Source: Trichococcus flocculiformis (GTDB taxonomy: Bacteria > Bacillota > Bacilli > Lactobacillales > Aerococcaceae). Taken from it: DNA of 64,000 nucleotides. Location of the stretch: the NCBI RefSeq assembly GCF_900113645.1, contig NZ_FOQC01000007.1, positions 26,656 to 90,655 on the forward strand. Direction: 5' to 3'. This document shows positions 49,876 to 58,630 of the stretch, one piece after another (position 1 is the first letter of the stretch; each line of letters opens with the position of its first letter). The translations under genes and the position numbers were made by a program. The notes below the pieces were generated by a model. That model searched no databases. It saw only the letters and a program-made list of their open reading frames with translations, and had not been told where the DNA came from.

Positions 49876-49921
49876 AATGAACCGGTGCTTTGTAAACAAC
49901 AAGCAACCGGTTCATTTTTTT
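49876..49921 (+). terminator. Terminator of the dnaK operon
   Basis: AATGAACCGGT / ACCGGTTCATT (49876-49886 with 49906-49916), with an inner GCTT/AAGC pairing, runs into a T-run. Confidence 0.92.
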
Positions 49922-50015
49922 GCTCCAATACTATTCTGTTAGATTTTTTGTAATTAACATGAGGATTTAAACACTTTTTTTATAGAAATAGCACAAATAT
50001 TCACAAAATATGGTA

Positions 50016-50029
50016 TGTAAGGGGTTACA
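50016..50029 (+). promoter_or_regulatory. cre-like operator at the pckA promoter
   Basis: TGTAAGGGGTTACA is a perfect dyad and matches the catabolite-responsive element consensus TGWAANCGNTNWCA except for one position (C to G at position 7). It overlaps the -35 of pckA, a position expected to give CcpA repression by glucose. The assignment is inferred. Confidence 0.5.
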
Positions 50030-50052
50030 ATTCCTCGGAATAGGATTATAAT
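50025..50052 (+). promoter_or_regulatory. Promoter of pckA
   Basis: TTACAA (50025-50030), a 16-nt gap and a perfect TATAAT (50047-50052) lie 30 nt before the start codon. Confidence 0.75.
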
Positions 50053-50081
50053 GGAAGTATCAAATAAAAGAGGTGACGTAA

Positions 50082-51728
50082 ATGGCTACTAGAGAATCGT
50101 TCAATAGATCCGAATTAAAGAAGTCCAACCCTTTACTTACGAAATTCCGGACAACGGTCGAAACAGCTTTTTATGGCAAAAACATGCAGGAAGTCACGGA
50201 CATGACGGAAGCCTATGAACTCGCTCTGAACGCTGCAGGAGTGATCGTGACCGATCTGCCTGTGCTCCATACAAAGGAATTGGGATTGCCGGATGATGCA
50301 AAAGTCCTTGTCGAAAACGGCGGGAGAATCATCGGCCGTACAGCCCGCGCCAGACGTATCATCGGAGAGAACAAAGAAGAAGACGAAATCCTTGAAGCCA
50401 TCATCCGGGATGTCATCTATCAAAACAGACTTCGCCATTACTATAAAGCGACAGGTTACGTAGGTCTTGACAAAGATTTCATCATCAAGGCGCATATCGC
50501 CTTTCCCGAAGGAAACGAAAACAATCTCTATTCCTGGCTATTGAACTTCCAGTGGAACAGCCCGGAATATCAGGAAATGTATGCACAGTCGAAACTGTAC
50601 AACGAAGGCGACATCTACATCTATACGGATCCCGACTGGCGCCATCCGGATTATCCGCTCGGAGTGGCTATCTTCGAGCCCGACAGAAACGTTGCCTGCA
50701 TCCTGGGAATGCAATATTTCGGGGAGTTCAAAAAAGGCACACTGACGCTCGCCTGGGGAACCGGTCATCGGAATGGTTTCGTTGCTTGCCATGGCGGCCA
50801 AAAACACTTCCGTCTGCATGATGGCGGTTCGTATGTTGCTTCCTTCTTCGGGCTTTCGGGGTCAGGCAAATCGACTCTGACCCATTCCAAGCACGACAAC
50901 AAATATGAAGTGAAAGTGCTGCATGACGATGCCTTCCTGATCGATTTGACGGATGGCTCCTCCATCGCGCTGGAACCTTCCTATTTCGACAAAACCCAGG
51001 ATTATCCCGCTGACCATCCGGAACAAAATTATTTTGTGACGGTTCAGAATGTGGGAGTGACAAAGGATAACGAGGGTAAAATTGTGTTGGTCACCGAAGA
51101 TATCCGAAACGGTAACGGACGTACAGTCAAATCTCGTTACTCTACTCCAAATCGCGTGGATAAGTTCGAAGAACCGATCAACGCTGTCTACTGGATCATG
51201 AAGGACGATGCCTTGCCGCCTTTGGTGAAGGTGGATGATGCGGTCTTGGCGGCAACTTTCGGCACGACATTGGCCACAAAACGCACGACTGCGGAAACGC
51301 TTAAGAAAGGTGAGTCGACCGATACACTGGTCATCGAACCATTCGCAAATCCGTTCCGGGTCTATCCATTGGTTGAAGATTATGATGGTTTCAAAGAACT
51401 GTTGGGTCATGAAGAAGTCGCCTGCTATATTATCAATACTGGGTTCTTCATGGGCAAAAAAATACCGAAGGAAGTATCTTTGGGCGTCATCGAAAGCGTT
51501 GTTGAGGGGAAAGCCTCATTCGTCCCATTTGGCGATGCGCCGCATCTCAGTTATCTGCCGGTGGTTGGTTTCGATCCTGATTTCGAAGATAAAGACTATA
51601 CGAAATTGGTGAGAAGACGCATGCAGCTAAGAGAAGATTTCTTGGAAGAATTCAATGCTGCCCATCCGACAGTGCCGTTGCCTGATGAAGCCATCCAAGC
51701 ATTGCAGAATATCATTGATGCGTTTTAA
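50082..51728 (+). CDS. pckA: Phosphoenolpyruvate carboxykinase (ATP)
   Basis: PckA interconverts oxaloacetate plus ATP with PEP, CO2 and ADP. The kinase P-loop is FGLSGSGKSTLTHSKHDN, with LHDDAFLIDL downstream (metal and oxaloacetate binding), and the C-terminal lobe includes NTGFFMGKKIPKEVSLG. The length of 548 aa fits the ATP-dependent family. In gluconeogenic growth it makes PEP; in some fermenters it works in reverse to fix CO2. It stands alone with its own promoter, cre-like site and terminator. AGAGGTGA precedes the ATG. Confidence 0.93.
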   Translation: MATRESFNRSELKKSNPLLTKFRTTVETAFYGKNMQEVTDMTEAYELALNAAGVIVTDLPVLHTKELGLPDDAKVLVENGGRIIGRTARARRIIGENKEEDEILEAIIRDVIYQNRLRHYYKATGYVGLDKDFIIKAHIAFPEGNENNLYSWLLNFQWNSPEYQEMYAQSKLYNEGDIYIYTDPDWRHPDYPLGVAIFEPDRNVACILGMQYFGEFKKGTLTLAWGTGHRNGFVACHGGQKHFRLHDGGSYVASFFGLSGSGKSTLTHSKHDNKYEVKVLHDDAFLIDLTDGSSIALEPSYFDKTQDYPADHPEQNYFVTVQNVGVTKDNEGKIVLVTEDIRNGNGRTVKSRYSTPNRVDKFEEPINAVYWIMKDDALPPLVKVDDAVLAATFGTTLATKRTTAETLKKGESTDTLVIEPFANPFRVYPLVEDYDGFKELLGHEEVACYIINTGFFMGKKIPKEVSLGVIESVVEGKASFVPFGDAPHLSYLPVVGFDPDFEDKDYTKLVRRRMQLREDFLEEFNAAHPTVPLPDEAIQALQNIIDAF

Positions 51729-51740
51729 ATTTCAATGGGA

Positions 51741-51775
51741 AAGAATCCGATGGAGAGCCTTCGGATTCTTTTTTT
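51741..51775 (+). terminator. Terminator after pckA
   Basis: AAGAATCCGA / TCGGATTCTT (51741-51750 with 51761-51770) forms a perfect 10-bp stem followed by a long T-run. Confidence 0.93.
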
Positions 51776-51778
51776 CGC

Positions 51779-51824
51779 ATGCGTCCGGTAGGGGTGATAA
51801 CTTGGTGGTGAAAGTCCACTTGAT
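51779..51824 (+). mobile_element. Possible 5' fragment of a group II intron
   Basis: Directly after the pckA terminator lie ATGCGTCCGGTAGGGGTG and then ATAACTTGGTGGTGAAAGT followed by CCACT. From memory this resembles the first part (domain I) of bacterial group II introns, whose 5' end is GTGYG-like. The IIC class inserts just after terminators, as here. Similarity ends after about 45 nt, and no maturase gene or 3' end is present. Alternatively it is a chance likeness: GGTGGTGAAAGTCCAC also occurs in the FMN riboswitch. Confidence 0.35.
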
Positions 51825-51873
51825 TTACATTCCGAACAAATGTGAGAAAGACTTGCCAATCTGAGTCGGCGTC

Positions 51874-51902
51874 TTGTCATAAAGGCTTTAGATTGGTATA
51901 AT
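51874..51902 (+). promoter_or_regulatory. Promoter of lepA
   Basis: TTGTCA (51874-51879), exactly 17 nt, and a perfect TATAAT (51897-51902) lie 43 nt before the lepA ATG. Confidence 0.85.
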
Positions 51903-51945
51903 TTTTAAGTGAACGAATGGACGTCAGAGAAAGTGAGCAACGATA

Positions 51946-53769
51946 ATGAACTTAGAAGAGATGAAGCAGCGACAAAAAAAGATAAGAAATTTTTCCATCA
52001 TTGCCCATATAGACCATGGGAAATCCACATTGGCGGATAGAATTCTCCAAATGACTGATACAGTCGCCGATCGTGATATGCAAGCACAATTATTGGATTC
52101 CATGGACCTCGAAAGAGAACGAGGCATTACCATAAAACTAAACGCCGTCGAATTGACTTATAGGGCCGAAGACGGAGAAGATTATATCTTCCATCTGATC
52201 GACACACCGGGACACGTCGACTTCACGTATGAAGTATCCCGCAGTTTGGCGGCCTGCGAAGGGGCCATTCTGGTAGTGGATGCTGCGCAAGGGGTCGAAG
52301 CACAAACCCTCGCCAACGTTTATTTGGCTTTGGACAACAACCTGGAAATCGTGCCTGTCATCAACAAGATTGATTTGCCTGCCGCAGACCCTGAACGCGT
52401 CAGGGCTGAGGTGGAGGATGTCATCGGCATCGATGCCAGCGATGCGGTTTTGGCGAGCGCGAAAATCGGCTTGGGCATTCCTGAGCTGTTGGAACAGATT
52501 GTCACAAAAGTTCCGGCTCCGGAAGGCGACTTGCAAGCACCGTTGCAGGCTTTGGTATTTGACTCTGTCTATGATCCTTATCGGGGGGTCGTACTGAATA
52601 TCCGAATCAAAAACGGTGTAGTCCGCCCAGGCGACATGATCAGATTCATGGCTAACGGCAAAGAGTACGAAGTCATTGAAGTGGGGATTTTTTCACCGAA
52701 ACCGATCAAACGCGACTATTTGATGGTCGGTGATGTGGGCTATTTGACTGCCGGCATCAAAACGATCCAAGACACCCAGGTCGGGGATACGATCACGTTG
52801 GCGAACAATCCTGCCAGTGAAGCCTTGGCCGGTTACCGCAAAATGAACCCGATGGTATACTGTGGTATCTACCCAGTTGATGCATCGGACTTCAATGATT
52901 TGCGTGAAGCTTTGGAAAAACTACAATTGAACGATGCATCCTTGCAGTTCGAAGCGGAATCTTCGCAAGCACTCGGCTTCGGTTTCCGTACCGGATTTTT
53001 GGGCATGCTGCATATGGACGTCATCCAAGAACGGATCGAGCGCGAATTCGGTTTGGACATCATCACGACGGCGCCATCTGTTATTTATCGCGTCAATAAG
53101 ACCGATGGCGAATTTTTGGAGATCGACAATCCTTCAGAAATGCCCGATGCGACTACGATCGAGAGTGTCGAAGAGCCATATGTGAAAGCAAGCATGATGG
53201 TGCCTAATGACTATGTCGGCGCCGTCATGGATATCGCTCAGAAGAAACGCGGCACTTTCGTTACGATGGATTATTTGGATGATTTCCGTGTCAATGTCGT
53301 CTATGAAATGCCTCTGGCGGAGATTATATTTGATTTCTTCGATCGCTTGAAATCCAGCACGAAGGGTTATGCTTCCCTTGATTATGAACTGATCGGTTAC
53401 CGTCCAAGTAAATTGGTCAAGATGGATATCCTCTTGAACGGTGAAGCAGTCGATGCCTTGAGTCTGATTGTGCATCGCGATTTCGCTTATGCACGCGGGA
53501 AAATAATCACCGGAAAATTACGTGGATTGATTCCGCGTCAGCAATTTGAAGTTCCGATCCAAGCGACGATCGGCAACAAGATCCTGGCCCGGACTACCAT
53601 TAAGGCTTTGCGCAAAAACGTACTGGCTAAATGCTACGGTGGGGATATTTCCCGTAAGCGTAAATTGCTCGATAAACAAAAAGAAGGTAAGAAGCGCATG
53701 AAGCAAGTCGGATCCGTCGAGGTCCCTCAAGAAGCCTTCATGGCCGTTCTGAAGATGGAAGAGGACTAA
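51946..53769 (+). CDS. lepA: Elongation factor 4 (LepA)
   Basis: This translational GTPase back-translocates stalled ribosomes or assists initiation and 30S biogenesis. G1 is [16 protein letters not shown], the switch region has RERGITIK, G3 is [18 protein letters not shown], and G4 is NKIDLP. The unique C-terminal domain contains [20 protein letters not shown]. At 607 aa it has the normal length. It is transcribed alone. Confidence 0.97.
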   Translation: MNLEEMKQRQKKIRNFSIIAHIDHGKSTLADRILQMTDTVADRDMQAQLLDSMDLERERGITIKLNAVELTYRAEDGEDYIFHLIDTPGHVDFTYEVSRSLAACEGAILVVDAAQGVEAQTLANVYLALDNNLEIVPVINKIDLPAADPERVRAEVEDVIGIDASDAVLASAKIGLGIPELLEQIVTKVPAPEGDLQAPLQALVFDSVYDPYRGVVLNIRIKNGVVRPGDMIRFMANGKEYEVIEVGIFSPKPIKRDYLMVGDVGYLTAGIKTIQDTQVGDTITLANNPASEALAGYRKMNPMVYCGIYPVDASDFNDLREALEKLQLNDASLQFEAESSQALGFGFRTGFLGMLHMDVIQERIEREFGLDIITTAPSVIYRVNKTDGEFLEIDNPSEMPDATTIESVEEPYVKASMMVPNDYVGAVMDIAQKKRGTFVTMDYLDDFRVNVVYEMPLAEIIFDFFDRLKSSTKGYASLDYELIGYRPSKLVKMDILLNGEAVDALSLIVHRDFAYARGKIITGKLRGLIPRQQFEVPIQATIGNKILARTTIKALRKNVLAKCYGGDISRKRKLLDKQKEGKKRMKQVGSVEVPQEAFMAVLKMEED

Positions 53770-53810
53770 ACAAAAAGATAGTCTTTAGTTTCTTTATAAG
53801 ATATAAAGTT

Positions 53811-53855
53811 AAAGAACGTACTTGGATCATACTTCGGTCCGGGTGCGTTCTTTTT
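53811..53855 (+). terminator. Terminator after lepA
   Basis: An 18-bp fully paired stem including G-U pairs (53811-53828 with 53836-53853) is followed by T. Confidence 0.9.
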
Positions 53856-53925
53856 ATTGAGAATAGATATGTCTAATTGAGAATGGATTCGTTGTGTTCT
53901 CGGATTTATTTTAAGGGGTAGGAGT

Positions 53926-53979
53926 ATGAAAATTACTTTTGGTAAGTTTCCGATGACTATATCTGGAACTGTGAGATAA
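53926..53979 (+). CDS. Possible 17-aa peptide ORF
   Basis: This short frame MKITFGKFPMTISGTVR follows the good ribosome-binding site GGTAGGAG, 2-3 nt before the ATG (rather close). A small terminator-like hairpin follows 14 nt after its stop. I do not recognise it. It could be a small peptide gene, the remnant of a lost gene, or chance. Confidence 0.2.
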   Translation: MKITFGKFPMTISGTVR

Positions 53980-53993
53980 TTATTAAGTCAGGG

Positions 53994-54017
53994 AATCCTA
54001 GTTATAAAAGGATTTTT
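53994..54017 (+). terminator. Small terminator-like hairpin
   Basis: AATCCT / AGGATT (53994-53999 with 54009-54014) has a 9-nt loop and is followed by five T. Confidence 0.45.
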
Positions 54018-54078
54018 AGTTATGGAATTCTTTTCTTTCAAAAATTATCAAATAAATACAGTTCTCAGGTGTTAAAAC

Positions 54079-54107
54079 TTGACCCTTAATGATGGATTCT
54101 ATATAGT
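54079..54107 (+). promoter_or_regulatory. Promoter of ahpCF
   Basis: TTGACC (54079-54084), 17 nt and TATAGT (54102-54107) lie 50 nt before the ahpC ATG. Confidence 0.75.
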
Positions 54108-54128
54108 TATTGATAGGTACTATTCTAA

Positions 54129-54141
54129 AATAATCATTCTA
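54129..54141 (+). promoter_or_regulatory. PerR-box-like operator upstream of ahpC
   Basis: AATAATCATTCTA matches the minimal PerR box TANAANNATTNTA with one change at the first position. It lies between the expected transcription start and the ribosome-binding site, where a repressor could block transcription. No perR gene is in the window, so this is inference. Confidence 0.4.
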
Positions 54142-54156
54142 ATTGGAGGAATCAGA

Positions 54157-54717
54157 ATGTCATTAATCGGAAAAGAAATAGTGGAATTTAAAGCGAATGC
54201 TTATCACAAAGGTGAATTCATTGAAGTTTCATCGGAAGACCTAAAAGGAAAATGGAGCATCGTCTGTTTTTACCCTGCGGACTTCACTTTCGTTTGTCCG
54301 ACTGAATTGGAAGATCTTCAGGACCAATATGCAACTTTGCAAGGACTGGGTGTAGAGGTATATTCCGTATCGACCGACACGCACTTCACGCATAAAGCTT
54401 GGCACGATCATTCACCAGCCATCGGCAAAATCGAATATATCATGATTGCAGATCCATCTCATGCAATTTCAGTTGGGTTTGATGTATTGGATGATGAAGG
54501 CTTGGCTCAACGCGGAACGTTCATCATCGATCCGGATGGCATCGTTCAAGCAGTGGAAATCAATGCTGATGGCATCGGCCGTGATGCAATTGGTTTGATC
54601 GACAAAATCCGTGCGGGCCAATATGTCCGTACCCATCCAGGCGAAGTTTGCCCTGCGAAATGGAAAGAAGGCGCGGAAACATTGAAACCTAGCTTGGACT
54701 TGGTAGGTAAAATTTAA
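54157..54717 (+). CDS. ahpC: Alkyl hydroperoxide reductase subunit C (peroxiredoxin)
   Basis: This typical 2-Cys peroxiredoxin reduces H2O2, organic peroxides and peroxynitrite. The peroxidatic cysteine is in [14 protein letters not shown], and the resolving cysteine is in [10 protein letters not shown] near the C-terminus. The 186-aa length is standard. The frame is open upstream from a TTG at 54079, but that lies in the promoter; GGAGG at 54145-54149 sets the ATG at 54157 ([16 protein letters not shown]). AhpF follows after 11 nt and reduces it. Confidence 0.96.
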   Translation: MSLIGKEIVEFKANAYHKGEFIEVSSEDLKGKWSIVCFYPADFTFVCPTELEDLQDQYATLQGLGVEVYSVSTDTHFTHKAWHDHSPAIGKIEYIMIADPSHAISVGFDVLDDEGLAQRGTFIIDPDGIVQAVEINADGIGRDAIGLIDKIRAGQYVRTHPGEVCPAKWKEGAETLKPSLDLVGKI

Positions 54718-54728
54718 GGAGGCTTCCC

Positions 54729-56261
54729 ATGGCATTAGATACAGAAATAAAAGCGCAACTCGGCCAATATCTGGAACTATTGGAGTCGGATGTTGTTTTT
54801 AAAGCCAGTCTGGGCGAGGATGAAAATTCCGGGAAAGTCAGCGAGTTTTTGCAGGAAATTGCTGGTATGTCCGAGAAAATCACTTTCGAAAAAGCAACTT
54901 TGACCCGTACGCCCAGTTTCACGATCACACGTCCGGAAACGGAAAGCGGCATCACGTTCGCCGGCCTTCCGTTGGGCCATGAATTCACTTCGTTTATTTT
55001 GGCTTTGCTGCAGGTAGGCGGAAGAGCCCCGAAAGTGGATGACAGCATCATCAAGCGCATTAAAGCGATCGACAAAGAGCTTCATTTTGAGACTTATGTC
55101 AGCTTGACTTGTCATAACTGCCCGGATGTTGTCCAAGCACTGAACATCATGTCCGTACTGAACCCGAAAATCTCCCACGTTATGATAGAGGGCGGCATGT
55201 TCAAGGATGAAATCGAAGCGAAAAAAATTATGGCTGTACCGACTGTTTTCCTTAACGGGGAAGAGTTTGCCAGCGGGCGCATGACGATCGAACAATTGAT
55301 CGATAAAGCCGCCGGTCCGACAAGTGCGGATGAGTTTTCCGACAAGGATATCTTCGACGTTCTTGTGGTAGGCGGAGGCCCCGCAGGCAACAGCGCGGCC
55401 ATCTATGCTGCCCGTAAAGGCATAAACACAGGCATGGTCGTCGAGACCTACGGCGGACAAGTGATGGACACTGTCGGCATCGAAAATATGATCGGGACGC
55501 CTTACACGGAAGGACCGAAACTGATGGCGCAAGTGGAAGCACATGTAAATCAGTACAAGGTAGACATCATGAAAGGCCAACGTGCGAAAAGTATCCGCAA
55601 AAATGACTTGATCGAAGTTGAACTGGAAAACGGCGCAGTGCTCAAAGCCAAAACCGCTATCCTTACAGTTGGCGCGCATTGGCGCAATGTCAACGTGCCC
55701 GGTGAAGAAGAGTTCCGCACGAAAGGCGTCACCAACTGTCCGCATTGCGATGGTCCGTTGTTCGCCGGAAAAGACGTCGCTGTCATCGGCGGCGGCAACT
55801 CCGGCATAGAAGCGGCGATCGATTTGGCCGGTTTGGCGAAACACGTATATGTGCTCGAGTTCTTGCCGGAATTGAAAGCCGATCAAGTATTGCAGGACCG
55901 TGTCCATGCTTTGAAGAACGTCACTGTCATCACGAATGCGGCGACGAAAGCGATCACCGGGACCGAGCAAGTGGAAGCCATTTCCTACGTGGACCGCGCT
56001 ACGAATGAAGAGCACACCCTCGCACTGGAAGGTGTCTTCGTTCAGATCGGTTTGGTTCCGAACACGGCATGGCTGAAGGATTCAAGCGTTGCGTTGAATG
56101 AACGCGGCGAAGTCATCGTCGACAACCATGGTTCAACCAATCTGGAAGGCGTATTCGCTGCCGGAGATTGCACAAACAGTGCGTACAAACAAATCATCAT
56201 CTCGATGGGCGCGGGAGCGACTGCCGCTTTGGGCGCATTCGATTACCTGATCCGTCAATAA
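54729..56261 (+). CDS. ahpF: Alkyl hydroperoxide reductase subunit F
   Basis: AhpF is the NADH-dependent flavoprotein that recycles AhpC. The N-terminal tandem thioredoxin-like domain (about 1-200) has the CHNC redox pair. The FAD/NAD thioredoxin-reductase-like part starts with DVLVVGGGPAGNSAAIYAAR and carries the active CPHC pair in GVTNCPHCDGPLFAGKDVAV. It ends GVFAAGDCTNSAYKQIIISM. The length of 510 aa is normal. AAGGAGG precedes the ATG; it is cotranscribed with ahpC. Confidence 0.96.
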   Translation: MALDTEIKAQLGQYLELLESDVVFKASLGEDENSGKVSEFLQEIAGMSEKITFEKATLTRTPSFTITRPETESGITFAGLPLGHEFTSFILALLQVGGRAPKVDDSIIKRIKAIDKELHFETYVSLTCHNCPDVVQALNIMSVLNPKISHVMIEGGMFKDEIEAKKIMAVPTVFLNGEEFASGRMTIEQLIDKAAGPTSADEFSDKDIFDVLVVGGGPAGNSAAIYAARKGINTGMVVETYGGQVMDTVGIENMIGTPYTEGPKLMAQVEAHVNQYKVDIMKGQRAKSIRKNDLIEVELENGAVLKAKTAILTVGAHWRNVNVPGEEEFRTKGVTNCPHCDGPLFAGKDVAVIGGGNSGIEAAIDLAGLAKHVYVLEFLPELKADQVLQDRVHALKNVTVITNAATKAITGTEQVEAISYVDRATNEEHTLALEGVFVQIGLVPNTAWLKDSSVALNERGEVIVDNHGSTNLEGVFAAGDCTNSAYKQIIISMGAGATAALGAFDYLIRQ

Positions 56262-56269
56262 GCTCAAAT

Positions 56270-56310
56270 CCAGAAAAGGATTTCACCATGAATTCCTTTT
56301 CTGGTTTTTT
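56270..56310 (+). terminator. Terminator after ahpF
   Basis: CCAGAAAAGGA / TCCTTTTCTGG (56270-56280 with 56294-56304) is an 11-bp stem followed by T. Confidence 0.92.
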
Positions 56311-56367
56311 TGACATACAGGAATTTATAAAATTTTCCAGAGTGAAAAGTGCATCACCGTAGGTGTT

Positions 56368-56723
56368 TCAGAAGTTTGTAAAATGTTTCATGCATCTAAA
56401 ATGATGTCCAGCTTCACGGGTTAGCCCTTCGGAAAAAAGAATAAGGAACCTCTTGTCTCTGCGAGCCAAGACATACTGTTCGACTTGTCATGGTTCTTGC
56501 CATCTTTGATGGCTTAGAAACATGATACAACTGACCGGTACGGTCACGTTGATTCCTTTGTTTCGGAAGTCTCTCAGCAATTGCGCTCTACGATGCTCAT
56601 TCAGGGCCAGATTTCCTAAATTTCTTTCAGGGCTGAGCGAACCCGTTCAGCTTTTCTTAATTTTCCGTAAATGAAAGCAGTTTTATCAATCAAACGGCCA
56701 TAAAACACGTTCTTTATTCTGGG
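56368..56723 (-). pseudogene. Decayed reading frame resembling a NERD-domain protein
   Basis: The 450 bases between the ahpF terminator and fhs have no intact gene. On the minus strand a frame open from 56723 to a stop at 56616-56618 ends ...RKAERVRSALKEI. A second frame, open from 56646 to 56488, continues with NEHRRAQLLRDFRNKGINV and VPVSCIMFLSH. After one TGA the same frame stays open to 56368 (DKRFLILFSEGLTRE). Joined, this resembles the C-terminal part of nuclease-related (NERD) proteins: KEI-RNPL-Q-L--LLR-L---GI-VPV---VVF. A frameshift and a stop break it. The resemblance is from memory, without alignment. Confidence 0.4.
56632..56658 (+). terminator. Plus-strand terminator-like hairpin before fhs
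   Basis: GCTGAGCG / CGTTCAGC (56632-56639 with 56644-56651, one G-U) has a 4-nt loop and is followed by TTTTCTTAATTTT. It lies about 100 nt before fhs. It may end an unseen short transcript, or be incidental within the decayed frame. Confidence 0.45.
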
Positions 56724-56728
56724 CTATG

Positions 56729-56737
56729 TGCTAAAAT
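56729..56737 (+). promoter_or_regulatory. Extended -10 promoter candidate for fhs
   Basis: TGCTAAAAT (TGn-TAAAAT) lies about 25-30 nt before the fhs start, with no clear -35. Confidence 0.45.
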
Positions 56738-56761
56738 GTATGTAAACATGAAGAATTTGGA

Positions 56762-58447
56762 GTGATGGTTTTGAAGACGGATATCGAGATAGCTCAAGCA
56801 AATGAGATGCTTCCGATCAAAGAAGTAGCGGCAACCCTTTCCCTGACAGAAGATGATCTGAAACTGTACGGCAAATACAAGGCAAAAGTGGACATCAAGA
56901 AAATCAACTCTTTGAGCGAAGAGGCGGACGGTAAGTTGATCCTTGTCACTGCCATCAACCCTACCCCGGCTGGCGAAGGCAAGTCAACCGTAACAGTCGG
57001 TTTAGGCGATGCGCTGACACGCATCGGCAAGAAAGCGATGATCGCGATGCGCGAACCTTCACTAGGGCCGACGATGGGCGTTAAAGGCGGAGCTGCAGGC
57101 GGTGGTTATGCGCAAGTGCAACCGATGCAGGACATCAATCTGCATTTCACCGGCGACATGCATGCCATCACAGCGACGAACAATACCTTATCAGCTTTGA
57201 TCGATAACCATATCCAACAAGGCAATACCTTGAACATCGATCAACGCCGGATCACCTGGAAGCGCGTATTGGACATCAACGACCGTGCTTTGCGCAACAT
57301 CGTCATCGGGTTGGGCGGGCCGATCCAAGGCGTTCCCCGCCAAGACGGCTTCGACATTACGGTAGCGAGCGAAATCATGGCGATCCTTTGCTTATCGACT
57401 TCACTGACGGATCTGAAGAACCGGATCGGGAACATTGTCATCGGTTATACGTTTGACCGCGTACCCGTCACTGTCAGAGACTTGAAAGTGGAAGGCGCAT
57501 TGACCTTGCTGATGAAGGATGCATTGGAGCCGAACTTGGTCCAAACGTTGTACCATACGCCGGCATTTGTGCATGGTGGACCGTTCGCTAATATCGCGCA
57601 CGGTTGCAACAGCGTATTGGCAACCAAAACAGCCTTGAAATTGGCTGACTACGTCATTACGGAAGCTGGTTTCGGAGCTGACTTGGGTGCTGAGAAGTTC
57701 ATGGACATCAAAGTACCGCAACTAGGCAAGAGCCCGGATGCAGTCGTTATCGTGGCTACCGTGCGTTCGTTGAAGATGCATGGCGGCGTATTGGTGAAGG
57801 ACCTTAACAGCGGCGAAAATGTCGAAGCGGTCCAAGCCGGCTTCGCAAATCTGCAAAAGCATATCGAAAATATGCAACAGTACGGTGTGCCTGTCGTTGT
57901 GGCGCTCAATGAATTCACGAACGATACCGCGGCGGAAATCGAAGCAGTCGTCAGTCTGTGTGCGGCGCAGGATGTCGACTGCATCCAGACAGCGGTTTGG
58001 GCAAAAGGCGCTGAAGGCGGAGAAGCGTTGGCGAACGCTGTCGTTAAAGCAATCGATGGAAATACTGAAGCTTTCCTTCCACTTTATGTGGCGGAAGACA
58101 GCGGTATAGAAGAAAAAATCGAAACGATCGTCACCAAAATTTATGGCGGAAAAAGTGTCATCTATTCCAAAGAAGCCAAAAACCAACTGCGTCAGTACAA
58201 GAAGAATGGCTGGGACCGTTTGCCGATATGTATGGCAAAAACACAGTATTCCTTGTCAGATGATCAGAAAGCGATCGGCCGTCCGGAAAACTTCGACATC
58301 ACCATCCGTTCCTTTGTTCCGAAGATCGGAGCCGGGTTCGTCGTTGCGTTAACGGGGGATATCCTGACCATGCCGGGTCTGCCGAAAGAACCGGCTGCTT
58401 TGCGCATGGACGTCACCGAAGACGGTGTCGTTACCGGCTTGTTCTAA
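56762..58447 (+). CDS. fhs: Formate-tetrahydrofolate ligase
   Basis: Fhs makes 10-formyl-THF from formate, ATP and THF, feeding purine and formyl-Met synthesis. The ATP-binding stretch is [20 protein letters not shown]. It is followed by [20 protein letters not shown] and the C-terminal [20 protein letters not shown]. The length of 561 aa is standard. The start given (ATG 56762) lies just after TTGGAGTG, and a TTG at 56771 is an alternative with better spacing. No ZTP or THF riboswitch consensus was found upstream. With thyA and the DHFR gene nearby it forms part of a one-carbon neighbourhood. Confidence 0.94.
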   Translation: MMVLKTDIEIAQANEMLPIKEVAATLSLTEDDLKLYGKYKAKVDIKKINSLSEEADGKLILVTAINPTPAGEGKSTVTVGLGDALTRIGKKAMIAMREPSLGPTMGVKGGAAGGGYAQVQPMQDINLHFTGDMHAITATNNTLSALIDNHIQQGNTLNIDQRRITWKRVLDINDRALRNIVIGLGGPIQGVPRQDGFDITVASEIMAILCLSTSLTDLKNRIGNIVIGYTFDRVPVTVRDLKVEGALTLLMKDALEPNLVQTLYHTPAFVHGGPFANIAHGCNSVLATKTALKLADYVITEAGFGADLGAEKFMDIKVPQLGKSPDAVVIVATVRSLKMHGGVLVKDLNSGENVEAVQAGFANLQKHIENMQQYGVPVVVALNEFTNDTAAEIEAVVSLCAAQDVDCIQTAVWAKGAEGGEALANAVVKAIDGNTEAFLPLYVAEDSGIEEKIETIVTKIYGGKSVIYSKEAKNQLRQYKKNGWDRLPICMAKTQYSLSDDQKAIGRPENFDITIRSFVPKIGAGFVVALTGDILTMPGLPKEPAALRMDVTEDGVVTGLF

Positions 58448-58468
58448 TTTCATAAAGCTTAAAAAAAG

Positions 58469-58495
58469 TAGAGAGGGAAACCTCTCTATTTTTTT
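58469..58495 (+). terminator. Terminator after fhs
   Basis: A perfect TAGAGAGG / CCTCTCTA stem with GAAA loop (58469-58476, 58481-58488) is flanked by A-run and T-run, so it could act in both directions. Confidence 0.93.
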
Positions 58496-58630
58496 GATGA
58501 AAAGCGCTTCTGCAATACGGCTTGATTTTTGGGCCTTCAATGTCCCGCAGCCCAGCCGGATATGTTACAATGTCAAGAGACTATCAAGATCCCTGAACAT
58601 AAAACGACATGGATTGAAAACAAAGGATGA

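Larger units (their letters stand above)
53856..54078. other. AT-rich stretch between lepA and ahpC
   Basis: These 223 bases hold no long gene. Contents seen are a direct repeat ATTGAGAAT near 53857 and 53876, the 17-codon frame at 53926-53979 with a ribosome-binding site, and a small hairpin with a T-run at 53994-54017. Confidence 0.5.

Noticed and set aside
54777..56015. 412-aa minus-strand open frame opposite ahpF
   Set aside because: It is the antisense shadow of a clearly coding ahpF gene, with no ribosome-binding site or recognisable domain.
56373..56388. cre-like TGTAAAATGTTTCA near the ahpF-fhs gap
   Set aside because: It misses both central consensus bases and is far from a convincing promoter.
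56311..56761. ZTP or THF riboswitch upstream of fhs
   Set aside because: Such elements are known for one-carbon genes, but I could not find their conserved cores in the region.
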